Shown here one piece after another: positions 44,500 to 52,418 of a stretch of DNA of 64,000 nucleotides. How positions within the stretch are numbered: position 1 is the stretch's first letter; each line of letters opens with the position of its first letter. This DNA comes from JAWKIJ01 sp041394325 (GTDB lineage Bacteria > Actinomycetota > Acidimicrobiia > Acidimicrobiales > Microtrichaceae), in contig JAWKIJ010000001.1 in NCBI GenBank assembly GCA_041394325.1, positions 930,001-994,000 on the forward strand. The letters are read 5' to 3'. A model generated the notes under the pieces. That model saw only the letters and a list, made by a program, of their open reading frames with translations, was not told where the DNA came from and did not search any database. Both the position numbers and the translations under genes were made by a program.

Positions 44500-45746
44500 C
44501 CTCTGTCGAGCTTCCGTCGGACGTGGCGTCGCTGTGCGCGAGCCTCGCCGTCCCCTTCGACCGGAAGGGTCGACGGCTCTACCTGGTGGGCGGCACCGTG
44601 CGGGACCTGTTGGTCTCGGGTCCCACCGATTCCCACGATCTCGACTTCACCACCGACGCACCTCCCGAGGAAGTACGGGCGTTGCTGGCTCCGTTGGTGG
44701 ACGACCTGTGGTTGCAGGGTGAGCGGTTCGGAACGATCGCCGCGTCGTGGCACGGACGGACCGTCGAGGTGACGACCCATCGCAGGGAGGTGTACGACCC
44801 TCGGTCCCGCCAACCGAAGGTCACCTTCGACGGTGACCTCGACTCGGACCTCTCCCGTCGAGACTTCACGGTGAACGCGATGGCGGTCGAACTCACCGGC
44901 CGGGCGGCGTACGCGCGACACACCTACCAACTGATCGACCTGTTCGGCGGGCGGGACGACCTCGATCGGAGGGTGTTGCGAACCCCGCTCGAACCGGCGG
45001 TTGCGTTCGGGGACGATCCCCTGAGGATGTTGCGTGCCGTGCGCTTCGTGGCGTCTCTGGGATTGCGACCGGCTCCCGAGTTGGTCGACGCGATTTCGGC
45101 CATGCGGGACCGGATGAGCGTCGTGAGCGCGGAGCGCGTTCGCGACGAACTCGACCGGATGCTCGTGGTCCCCGACCCGGCACCCGGGATGGCACTCCTG
45201 TTCGGGACCGGTCTTGGTGCCGACCTCCTTCCCGAGATCGCGACACCACCGGACCTGGCGCGGGTCGAACCCGATCTCGTCCTCCGATGGACCGCCTTCC
45301 TGGCGTGTGCGTCACCCGAGGCGACCCGTTCACGGCTCGTGTCGTTACGCCAACCCCGCCGCGTTGTCTCGGCGGTCCTCCAGGTGCGCGGGTTGTTGGA
45401 CCGGATCGGGTCGATCGATCGTTGGGACGCAGCGGCGGTTCGGCGACTCGAGGCCGCTTCCGATCATGAGCTTCGCGTCGCACTCGGTCTTGCGGTGGGG
45501 ATCGGATCGATCACCCTTCGCGACCGTGCCGCGGTCGAGGCGCTGGTCGCGTCGATGCAAGGCCGGGAGGATCCGTTCGACCGATCACTGCCGGTTGACG
45601 GATCGACGTTGATCGGCCGTTTCGGGCTCGAGCCGGGCCCGATCGTGGGGGAGTTGCTCGCTCGACTCCGAGCGGTGCGAGCCTCGGACGGACCCCTGAC
45701 CCGCGACGGGGCGCTGGCGCTGTGCGAGGAGTGGTTGTCGACCTGA
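44496..45746 (+). CDS. cca: CCA tRNA nucleotidyltransferase
   Basis: About 416 residues. Class II nucleotidyltransferase motifs: LVGGTVRDLL near the N terminus, then DLDFTTDAP metal-binding Asp pair, RRDFTVNAMA and the head-domain DPLRMLRAVRF. Adds or repairs the tRNA 3' CCA; four of five tRNAs in this window lack encoded CCA, so this activity is required. No HD domain is obvious in the C-terminal third. GTG 44496 overlaps the deacetylase stop; an ATG at 44478 is an alternative start. Confidence 0.92.
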   Translation: MTSVELPSDVASLCASLAVPFDRKGRRLYLVGGTVRDLLVSGPTDSHDLDFTTDAPPEEVRALLAPLVDDLWLQGERFGTIAASWHGRTVEVTTHRREVYDPRSRQPKVTFDGDLDSDLSRRDFTVNAMAVELTGRAAYARHTYQLIDLFGGRDDLDRRVLRTPLEPAVAFGDDPLRMLRAVRFVASLGLRPAPELVDAISAMRDRMSVVSAERVRDELDRMLVVPDPAPGMALLFGTGLGADLLPEIATPPDLARVEPDLVLRWTAFLACASPEATRSRLVSLRQPRRVVSAVLQVRGLLDRIGSIDRWDAAAVRRLEAASDHELRVALGLAVGIGSITLRDRAAVEALVASMQGREDPFDRSLPVDGSTLIGRFGLEPGPIVGELLARLRAVRASDGPLTRDGALALCEEWLST

Positions 45747-45786
45747 TTCCCGATACCGACAGTGCGATCTCATCGAGGATTCGGGT

Positions 45787-46049
45787 TCAGGTGCCCTGCT
45801 TCCGTGTCTGATCAGCAGGGTCTGGGGCACCCAGTCCGCCCCCGACGTGTCGTAGGGACCGAGATCCTCGGCGGGAACGTGCGGTTCGACCAACGTGTCG
45901 AGTCGGAAGTTCGCGGCGGCTGAGAGCGGTGAGCAGCGTCGCCGCCCGATGAGGATGGATGCCGGAGGGTTCGAGAGGCGACTCGTCGAACGTGCTGCGC
46001 AGGAGCCGTGGGCGACCATCGGGCCCTCCCTCCAGGTTGAGGCTCAGTG
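45787..46049 (-). pseudogene. Displaced C-terminal part of the frameshifted methyltransferase
   Basis: Continues the adjacent methyltransferase in two other frames: first HPLSLNLEGGPDGRPRLLRS and EPSGIHPHRAATLLTAL, then AANFRLDTLVEPHVPAEDLG and ADWVPQTLLIRHGS. These segments are what a UbiE-like methyltransferase needs after LLLTLP. One C missing in a C run near 46050 and one extra C in a GCCGCC stretch around 45920 would restore the order. Convergent with the CCA-enzyme gene. Confidence 0.55.
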
Positions 46050-46574
46050 GATGGGGAGCGTGAGGAGCAGTGGTGCCTCCGAACGCATCACGCGGTGGGC
46101 CTGGCGAAACACCCGGGCGACGTCGGCGACGCGAGCCAGTGAGTACACGGCGAGGCACAGGTCGATCCGATCGCCCCGAACGAAGGCAAGATCGGCGAGA
46201 TCGCTGTGATGGCATTCGATCTTGACGTCGTACTCGGCCGCTCGCCGTCGCACCGCGGCGATGGCCTCGACGGACGGATCGACCACGATCACCTTGGCAC
46301 CCTGCAGGGCCAGCAGCACCGCCCTCGACCCGTCACCGGCGCCGAGCTCCAGGATCCGACGCCCCGCGCCGTGTCCGACCAGTCGGCCGACGGCGGTGTC
46401 GGTCACGCCCGGCCCGAGCTGGATCGTCGAAGGGTCGAACACGATTCCCTCGGGCCATTGCCACGTGGGCGGTGCGGCCGAGCGCCGCGACCCTCCCGTG
46501 GACGTGGCCGTCGGCGGCTCGTGGATGTTGCCCGCCGACGGATGACGCCGGACGGGTGGATGCTCGTCGGACAC
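46044..46574 (-). CDS. Class I SAM-dependent methyltransferase, frameshifted near its C terminus
   Basis: 176 residues are read before a premature stop. The SAM motif is ILELGAGDGSRAVLL, then VIVVDPSVEAIAAVR and LCLAVYSLARVADVARVF. About 75-80 more residues continue in shifted frames downstream, so the true protein is near 255 residues. The start is taken at GTG 46574 (SDEHPPVRRHPSAGNIHE); the Shine-Dalgarno is weak. Substrate unknown. Divergent from the DUF5318 gene. Confidence 0.72.
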   Translation of the reverse strand: MSDEHPPVRRHPSAGNIHEPPTATSTGGSRRSAAPPTWQWPEGIVFDPSTIQLGPGVTDTAVGRLVGHGAGRRILELGAGDGSRAVLLALQGAKVIVVDPSVEAIAAVRRRAAEYDVKIECHHSDLADLAFVRGDRIDLCLAVYSLARVADVARVFRQAHRVMRSEAPLLLTLPIH

Positions 46575-46729
46575 GGGGGTAACTCTGCCGGAACGCCGTG
46601 ACGCGCGCGGGGATCCTTCGGCGGGGAGGGGCGGATCGGTTCGCGACCGAGCGTGAGGCGCGGGTCGTGTGTGAGGGGAGACGGCCTCGACACCGGTGGG
46701 CACGCCTGTCGATCGGAAGGTCCGATCAC

Positions 46730-46735
46730 TAGCCT
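46730..46735 (+). promoter_or_regulatory. -10 box (TAGCCT) for leaderless DUF5318 gene
   Basis: TAGCCT ends exactly 6 nt before the GTG at 46742. Same spacing as at the other leaderless candidates in this window. Confidence 0.45.
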
Positions 46736-46741
46736 GTTCCG

Positions 46742-47146
46742 GTGCCGTTTCCCCAGCCGACCTCCGCCGGACGACCCGGTGGCGCTCCCGGATCCGTCGA
46801 CTATCGGCTCGACCGGAGGCGGGTGCTTCGAGCCTGGCGGAACGGCGAAGTCGGCACCGACGACATCTGCGACGCGCAACGGGAGCTCCTGCGGGTCGCT
46901 CGCGACTACTCGGTGGCGGCGGGGCGGCCGTGCCCCGTGTGCGACGAACGGACGTTGCGCAACGTGCGCTACCTGTTCGGTCCGCGACTCGGCCCCGCCG
47001 GCCGCTGCGTTCGGAGCGACCGGGAGATCGAGCGGATCGTCACCCGCGCGGGCAGCTACCGCTACTACCTGATCGAGGTGTGCACCGGTTGTCGTTGGAA
47101 CCATCTCCTGGGCATCTTCCCCGTTGGTCCGGGCCGGTCCGGCTGA
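46742..47146 (+). CDS. DUF5318 zinc-ribbon protein
   Basis: 134 residues. Typical DUF5318 elements: SVDYRLDRRRVLRAWRNGEV, a zinc ribbon of CPVC (CDERTLRNVRYLFGP) and C-x-x-C (VCTGCRWNHL), and a tyrosine-rich YRYYLIEV before the second pair. This family typically lies upstream of the ponA-type PBP in actinobacteria, as here. Function unproven. No Shine-Dalgarno, with TAGCCT 6 nt before the GTG. Confidence 0.85.
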   Translation: MPFPQPTSAGRPGGAPGSVDYRLDRRRVLRAWRNGEVGTDDICDAQRELLRVARDYSVAAGRPCPVCDERTLRNVRYLFGPRLGPAGRCVRSDREIERIVTRAGSYRYYLIEVCTGCRWNHLLGIFPVGPGRSG

Positions 47147-47199
47147 TCGCCACGACCCGTGGCGATCCTCCCGCCGGCGCCTGACGCCTTGACAAGGAC

Positions 47200-49365
47200 A
47201 TGAGCCGTCCCACTGCTCGGAGACGCCGACGGGGTCGCGCCTGGGTGCGCCGCGCCGCGTACGTACTGCTCCTCGGCATGGTTTCGGCGGTCGGCGTCGT
47301 ATTCGTCGCGTTGAACAGTGTGACGATCCCGGATCCGACCCGGGAGATCCGCACCACCTCCTTCGTCTGCACCGGCGAGGTTGCCGACCGTGGCTGCACC
47401 CCGTCGAGAGCCGTGGCGCAGTTCTCCGAAGGGGGCAACAACCGGATCATCATCGGGTTGGCCGACATGTCCCCACACCTGATCAACGCGGTGATCGCCG
47501 CGGAGGACAGGTCGTTCTTCCGGCACGGAGGTGTCGATCCGTGGGGAATCACCCGCGCGGCGTTGCGCGATGTCTCCGGTTCGTCGGCGTCACGTCAGGG
47601 CGGCTCGACGATTACCCAGCAGTACGTCAAGCAGGTGTACCTGTCGAGTGAGCTGACGCTCACCCGCAAGATCAAGGAGGCGGCGATCGCGCTCAAGCTC
47701 GAGCGCCGGTACTCCAAGGCGGAGATACTCGACCGGTATCTGAACGAGATCTACCTGGGTCGCGGCGCCGTCGGAGTCGAGGCGGCGTCGCGGGCGTACT
47801 TCGACAAGGACGCGGGCCAACTCGACATCGCCGAGGCGGCGTTCCTCGCGGGGTTGATCCGCGCGCCGAAGTACGCGGACGAGCCGACCAACCCGGCCAA
47901 GCCGGGTGAAGCGAGGGAGGCACGTCGGCGGCGGCACACCGTGCTCGTCGCCATGCGGGAGGAGGGCTACATCTCGACCGCCGAGCTCGCGAAGGCCGAT
48001 GCCGAACCTTTCGACGGACATGTCCTTCCGACCCCTCCGCCCAGCAAGGGCCCGGTGGTGAAGGCGGGTTTCGCGGCGCTGGGGGGAAAGTACCTCGTGG
48101 AGTGGATCCGCCAGCAGGTCTCCGCGATGCCCGGCATCGGAGAGCGACGTCTCTACGGAGGAGGCCTTCGCATCTACACGACCATCGACATGCGTGCACA
48201 GATCGCCGCCCAGCATGCCCTCGCGTCCACGTTGGACAAGCCCGACGATCCGTCCTCAGCGCTCGTCTCCCTCGACGATGCCGGACGGATCGTCGCCATG
48301 ATCGGGGGTCAGGACTTCGACCGTTCGGAGGTGAATCTCGCGCTCGGCCGCGACGGTGGTGGCACGGGCAGACAGGCCGGGTCGACGTTCAAGCCGATCG
48401 CGTTGGCCGAGTACGTCGGGGAGGGCAACTCGGTGATGTCGCAGCTGTACGCGCCGTCCGAGCACGTCTTTCCGACGGCGGACGACGGCAAACCCTGGAC
48501 GGTCGACAACTTCGAGAACGAGGACCTGGGTTTGGTGACGGTCGAGAAGGCGACGTGGCTGTCGTCGAACACCGCCTACGCCCAGATGATGAGCACGATC
48601 ACGCCGGCCCGGTTCGTGGCGATGGCCCAGAGGCTGGGGATCGTTTCGCCGGTCAAACCGGTGATGTCGTCGGTCCTGGGTTCCACGGACGTGTCGGTGT
48701 TGGAGATGGCGACGATGTACTCGGTTTTCGCCGACCACGGCATCCGGCACCCGCCCTACCTCATCCGCAGGATCGAGGACTCCGACGGCAAGGTTCTCTA
48801 CGACGCCACGACCGTTCCGGCGCTCGCCGCCCAGAACGTGATCGATCCAGCGATCGCCGACACCGTGTCCTCGGTGCTCACCGGCGTGATCCGAGAGGGC
48901 ACCGGCAAGCAGGCGGCGATTCGCCAGCGGGCCGCCGGCAAGACGGGGACGACGACGAACCACCGCGACGCGTGGTTCGCGGGGTACACGTGCCGTCTCA
49001 CCGCCGTGGTGTGGATGGGGTATCCCGGTGTGGAGGGCCAACCACCTCGCTTCATGGACGACGTTCACGGTTCGAAGGTCACCGGCGGGAGCCTTCCGGC
49101 GTTGGCATGGCGGCGCTTCATGAACGTCGCGGCAGCCGGCGAGCCGTCCTGCGGTTTCCGCAAGGTGGATATCGGCACGAGGGTCAATCCGCCGGATCCC
49201 GCCTTTGCGCCACCCCCACCGTCCACCACCGCGCCACCGGACACGACGACGACGGTGCCGCCCGGATCGGCGCCCGTCGGACCCGGGGGCCCGGTGGCGT
49301 CGGGCGACGGTTCGGCGCCTACGACGGCTCCTACCGGCACGGCCGGGGGTCCGGGACCGGGCTGA
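47200..49365 (+). CDS. ponA: Class A penicillin-binding protein (PBP1-type)
   Basis: 721 residues, bifunctional. One N-terminal membrane helix (YVLLLGMVSAVGVVFVAL). Glycosyltransferase domain with AVIAAEDRSFFRHGGVD, QGGSTITQQYVKQVYL and EILDRYLNEIYLGRGAVGVE. Transpeptidase domain with SxxK (GSTFKPIAL), SxN (SSNTAYAQ) and KTG (GKTGTTTNH). A Pro/Thr-rich extracellular tail ends the protein. Polymerises and crosslinks peptidoglycan. DUF5318 lies upstream, panB downstream. Confidence 0.95.
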   Translation: MSRPTARRRRRGRAWVRRAAYVLLLGMVSAVGVVFVALNSVTIPDPTREIRTTSFVCTGEVADRGCTPSRAVAQFSEGGNNRIIIGLADMSPHLINAVIAAEDRSFFRHGGVDPWGITRAALRDVSGSSASRQGGSTITQQYVKQVYLSSELTLTRKIKEAAIALKLERRYSKAEILDRYLNEIYLGRGAVGVEAASRAYFDKDAGQLDIAEAAFLAGLIRAPKYADEPTNPAKPGEAREARRRRHTVLVAMREEGYISTAELAKADAEPFDGHVLPTPPPSKGPVVKAGFAALGGKYLVEWIRQQVSAMPGIGERRLYGGGLRIYTTIDMRAQIAAQHALASTLDKPDDPSSALVSLDDAGRIVAMIGGQDFDRSEVNLALGRDGGGTGRQAGSTFKPIALAEYVGEGNSVMSQLYAPSEHVFPTADDGKPWTVDNFENEDLGLVTVEKATWLSSNTAYAQMMSTITPARFVAMAQRLGIVSPVKPVMSSVLGSTDVSVLEMATMYSVFADHGIRHPPYLIRRIEDSDGKVLYDATTVPALAAQNVIDPAIADTVSSVLTGVIREGTGKQAAIRQRAAGKTGTTTNHRDAWFAGYTCRLTAVVWMGYPGVEGQPPRFMDDVHGSKVTGGSLPALAWRRFMNVAAAGEPSCGFRKVDIGTRVNPPDPAFAPPPPSTTAPPDTTTTVPPGSAPVGPGGPVASGDGSAPTTAPTGTAGGPGPG

Positions 49366-49477
49366 GCGCGGAAGTCGACGGGCCGATCTCGGCCTTCCCA
49401 GCCGATTCCGCACGCCGTAGGATCATGGCAACGGCCGGTAGCCATGGGGCACCGGACCTCAGAGGGAGGTGCTCGAC

Positions 49478-50359
49478 ATGAGCGTTTCTGATACCTCGCC
49501 TCGTCGCAAGGTGACGGTACCGGCGGTAGCGGCCACCAAGCGACGTCGCGGTGACGACGTCCTGGTGATGGTGACCGCCTACGACACGCCGACGGCGAGG
49601 ATGGGCGACGGCGGAGGCGCCGACATCCTGCTCGTCGGCGACTCCCTCGCGATGGTTGCCCTCGGTTATGACGACACCCTTCAGGTGACGGTGGGCGACA
49701 TGGCCCACCACGTCGCCGCGGTCGCCCGTTCGCGACCGTCCGCACTGATCGTCGGCGACCTGCCCTGGCTCAGCTATCACGTGTCGCGACCCGAGTCCGT
49801 TCGCAACGCGGCCGAGTTGGTGAAGGCCGGAGCCCAGGCCGTCAAGTTGGAGGGTGGTGCCAAGCGGGTACCGATGATCGAGTCGATCGTCGACGCCGAG
49901 ATCCCCGTGATGGGCCACATCGGCCTGACGCCGCAGTCGATCCACGCGATGGGGGGTTTCAAGGTCCAGGGTCGTGAATCTCCCGCCGCCATGCGCCTCG
50001 TGACCGACGCGAAGGCCTTGCAGCACGCAGGGTGCTTCGCCGTGGTGATCGAAGGGGTCCCGTCGGAGGTGGCCGCGATGGTCACCGACGCGATCGACGT
50101 CCCCACCATCGGTATCGGAGCCGGCCCGCGCTGCGACGGCCAGGTGTTGGTGCTGAACGACCTGTTGGGTGTCGAGGACCGCCTCGCACCCAAGTTCGTC
50201 CGCCGCTACGCGAACCTGGGCACCGAAGCGGTCGAGGCGATCTCGCGCTTTGCCGCCGACGTCCGGGGTGGTTCGTTCCCCGGGCCCGAGGAGTCCTATC
50301 ACCTCGATGCCGCGCAGGCGGAGGCACTCGCCCTGTACGGCGCACCCGAACGGGGCTGA
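49478..50359 (+). CDS. panB: 3-methyl-2-oxobutanoate hydroxymethyltransferase
   Basis: 293 residues. First committed step of pantothenate/CoA synthesis, using methylene-THF. Motifs: MVTAYDTPTARMGDGGGADI, VGDSLAMVALGY, VKLEGGAKRVPMIES, GHIGLTPQSIHAMGGFKVQG and the C-terminal DLLGV. ATG at 49478 is chosen because GGGAGG lies about 10 nt upstream; a TTG three codons earlier is unlikely. No other pan genes are near. Convergent with nothing; the next promoter region follows. Confidence 0.95.
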   Translation: MSVSDTSPRRKVTVPAVAATKRRRGDDVLVMVTAYDTPTARMGDGGGADILLVGDSLAMVALGYDDTLQVTVGDMAHHVAAVARSRPSALIVGDLPWLSYHVSRPESVRNAAELVKAGAQAVKLEGGAKRVPMIESIVDAEIPVMGHIGLTPQSIHAMGGFKVQGRESPAAMRLVTDAKALQHAGCFAVVIEGVPSEVAAMVTDAIDVPTIGIGAGPRCDGQVLVLNDLLGVEDRLAPKFVRRYANLGTEAVEAISRFAADVRGGSFPGPEESYHLDAAQAEALALYGAPERG

Positions 50360-50531
50360 GCCCCGTTCCGCCGCGTCGGAGGGGTGATGAGCCGGGGGCA
50401 GAGGTCCCCGGAAGCGGGTCCGGGGCCACGTGGGCCCGACCCCGCGGTTCGATGTCACCGGTGTGCGCTTGACTGTGCGGTATGGACGTTCGGGGACCCG
50501 GGAGTGACCGCGGACTGGTGAGCAGGCAGTG

Positions 50532-50630
50532 CCGGGCGGCTATAGTCGCCCGGTCCACATGGACACCCTGCCCCGGAGATCCCGGGGCCCGCGGGCCCAC
50601 GGGCCGAGGCCCACAGGGAGGACGTTGCTG
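50532..50630 (+). promoter_or_regulatory. rpsF operon promoter with palindromic -10 and GC-rich leader
   Basis: CCGGGCGGCTATAGTCGCCCGG (50532-50553) is a 22-bp palindrome with one mismatch pair and contains a TATAGT -10 box at 50541-50546, so a repressor or RNA hairpin could control it. The following leader is very GC-rich, with ggcccgcgggcc and a hairpin-prone GGGCCGAGGCCC. rpsF leaders in many bacteria carry an S6:S18-binding hairpin with a bulged CCG; a candidate CCG lies here, but the fold is unproven. AGGGAGG (50615-50621) is the Shine-Dalgarno. Confidence 0.45.
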
Positions 50631-50960
50631 ATGCGCGCCTACGAACTCATGGTCATCGTCGACTCCGACGTCGACGACCAGGGGGTCAACGCGGTGAAGG
50701 CGAAAGTGGTCGAACTGGTCACCGCGGACGGTGGCACCGTTCCCACGACCGACCATTGGGGTCGTCGCCGCTTCGCCTACCCCATCAATCACAAGCTCGA
50801 GGGGGTGTACGTGGTGTTCGAGATCGCCACCCCGGCGCACAACCTCGACGAACTCGATCGCTTCCTTCGACTCGCGGACGATGTCGTTCGCCACAAGATC
50901 ATTCGACTTCCCGACGCGGAGGCCGAGCGCCGCGGGCTGCTCGGCGCCGCGGCGGAATAA
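50631..50960 (+). CDS. rpsF: 30S ribosomal protein S6
   Basis: 109 residues starting MRAYELMVIVDSDVDD, with the central WGRRRFAYPINHKLEGVYVV that contacts S18. The ATG at 50631 follows AGGGAGG by 9 nt; an upstream in-frame extension would run through the leader hairpins. First gene of rpsF-ssb-rpsR-rplI(-dnaB), a standard co-transcribed set. Confidence 0.96.
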   Translation: MRAYELMVIVDSDVDDQGVNAVKAKVVELVTADGGTVPTTDHWGRRRFAYPINHKLEGVYVVFEIATPAHNLDELDRFLRLADDVVRHKIIRLPDAEAERRGLLGAAAE

Positions 50961-50972
50961 GGAGACATCGAG

Positions 50973-51443
50973 ATGGCATCTGGAAACACCGTCGACCTCA
51001 TCGGCAACGTGACCAAGGATCCCGAACTTCGGTTCACCCCGTCCGGCCAGGCCGTGGCAACGTTCGGCCTCGCCGTCAATCGGCGCTGGCAGAACCGCCA
51101 GACCCAGGCATGGGAGGAGGCGACCTCCTTCTTCGATGTCGTCTGTTGGGCGCAGCTCGCCGAAAACGTCGCAGAGAGCGTGACGAAAGGCACCCGTCTG
51201 ATCGTGACGGGACGGCTCGATCAGCGGAGCTGGGAGTCCCAGGAGGGCGAGCGACGCTCGAAGGTCGAGGTCGTCGCGGACGAGGTCGGCCCGAGTCTTC
51301 GTTGGGCGACGGCGCAGGTCACGCGCAACGAACGACAGAGCAATTCGTCCTTCGACGCCGGCAACGGCAACGGCAACGGTGGCGGCGGGTCGGCACCGAC
51401 GGCACCGACGGGGAACTACGACTACGGCTCGGAGCCCTTCTGA
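50973..51443 (+). CDS. ssb: Single-stranded DNA-binding protein
   Basis: 156 residues. OB fold at 1-110 (NTVDLIGNVTKDPELRFTPS, AVNRRWQNRQTQAWEEATSF). A Gly/Asn/Ser-rich flexible tail follows, and the end is YGSEPF: the PF tip that recruits partner proteins is kept, while the usual run of acidic residues is reduced. The stop overlaps the rpsR ATG (TGATG). Covers ssDNA at forks; close to dnaB in the same run. Confidence 0.95.
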   Translation: MASGNTVDLIGNVTKDPELRFTPSGQAVATFGLAVNRRWQNRQTQAWEEATSFFDVVCWAQLAENVAESVTKGTRLIVTGRLDQRSWESQEGERRSKVEVVADEVGPSLRWATAQVTRNERQSNSSFDAGNGNGNGGGGSAPTAPTGNYDYGSEPF

Positions 51444-51865
51444 TGAAACCCAAGCGTTCACCCCGTTCACGCGATGCCGCCCGTCGCGGCACCAAGAAGA
51501 AGGTCAGCGTCCTCGTCACCGAGAACGTGGAGTACATCGACTGGAAGGACGTCAACCTCCTTCGCAGGTTCGTCTCCGATCGCGCCAAGATCCGGGCTCG
51601 ACGGGTGAGCGGCAACGACACCCAGCAGCAACGCGAGATCGCGAAGGCGGTGAAGATCGCCCGCGAGATGGCCCTCCTGCCGTATACGAGCCGCGTCACC
51701 ACCCAGCGCAACCGACCCCGCGACGGCGAGGAGCGCGGCCGGTCCCGCCGCGACGCCAACCAGGAGTTCGAGCCCCTGGAGGCCGGCGACGCGGGCGACG
51801 GGTCCGCCGCTGCAAACGGCGACGCGGAGGGTGCCGCAAACGTCACCCAGGAGACCGTCCAATGA
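51443..51865 (+). CDS. rpsR: 30S ribosomal protein S18 with C-terminal extension
   Basis: 140 residues, against about 75-90 in most bacteria. The core (VEYIDWKDVNLLRRFVSD, RARRVSGNDTQQQREIAKAV, LLPYTSRVTTQRN) is canonical zinc-free S18. The extra 55 residues (PRDGEERGRSRRDANQEFEP and an Ala/Gly/Asp-rich end) are low-complexity and probably disordered. Overlaps with ssb and rplI by a few bases make this a tight operon. The extension's role is unknown. Confidence 0.93.
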   Translation: MKPKRSPRSRDAARRGTKKKVSVLVTENVEYIDWKDVNLLRRFVSDRAKIRARRVSGNDTQQQREIAKAVKIAREMALLPYTSRVTTQRNRPRDGEERGRSRRDANQEFEPLEAGDAGDGSAAANGDAEGAANVTQETVQ

Positions 51866-52317
51866 TCGACGTCAAGGTCGTGCTCCGCGCGAACGTGGAG
51901 GGTCTCGGTCGTCGGGGCGACATGGTGGAGGTGTCTCCGGGGTATGCCCGGAACTACCTCGTTCCACGCCACCTCGCCATCGTCGCCACCGCAGGGGTCG
52001 AGCAGCAGGCAGAAGCCATGCGGAAGGCACAGAGCGCGCGTGACGCCCGAGATCGCGCGCACGGGGAGGAGATCGCCACCGCCTTGGTATCGCGACCCGT
52101 GACGGTGAAGGCGCGGGCCGCGGGCGGAGGGAAGCTCTTCGGCTCGGTTACGAGCAGCGAGATCGCCCAGGCGGTCGCGGAGCAGGCGGGGATCGACCTC
52201 GATCGCAAGGCCATCCACCTCGACGAGCACCTCAAGACCACCGGAACGCATCAGGTCAGCGTTCGCCTTCCCGGCGACGTCGAGTTCCCACTGACGGTCG
52301 AGATCGTCGGCTCCTGA
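51862..52317 (+). CDS. rplI: 50S ribosomal protein L9
   Basis: 151 residues with the N-terminal domain (VDGLGRRGD-type GRRGDMVEVSPGYARNYLVP) that signs L9, a long linking helix (RKAQSARDARDRAHGEEI) and a C-terminal domain with LFGSVTSSEIAQAV. ATGA overlap with rpsR. Stabilises the L1 arm and limits frameshifting. Confidence 0.96.
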   Translation: MIDVKVVLRANVEGLGRRGDMVEVSPGYARNYLVPRHLAIVATAGVEQQAEAMRKAQSARDARDRAHGEEIATALVSRPVTVKARAAGGGKLFGSVTSSEIAQAVAEQAGIDLDRKAIHLDEHLKTTGTHQVSVRLPGDVEFPLTVEIVGS

Positions 52318-52418
52318 GGGTCCGTGGTGTCGCCTCGACGCCGCACCGCGGATCCACAACTACTCGACTGCATTTCCCCAGGCGATCCTCTCGTTCTGCA
52401 CACGCGCTGTCCGCGACG

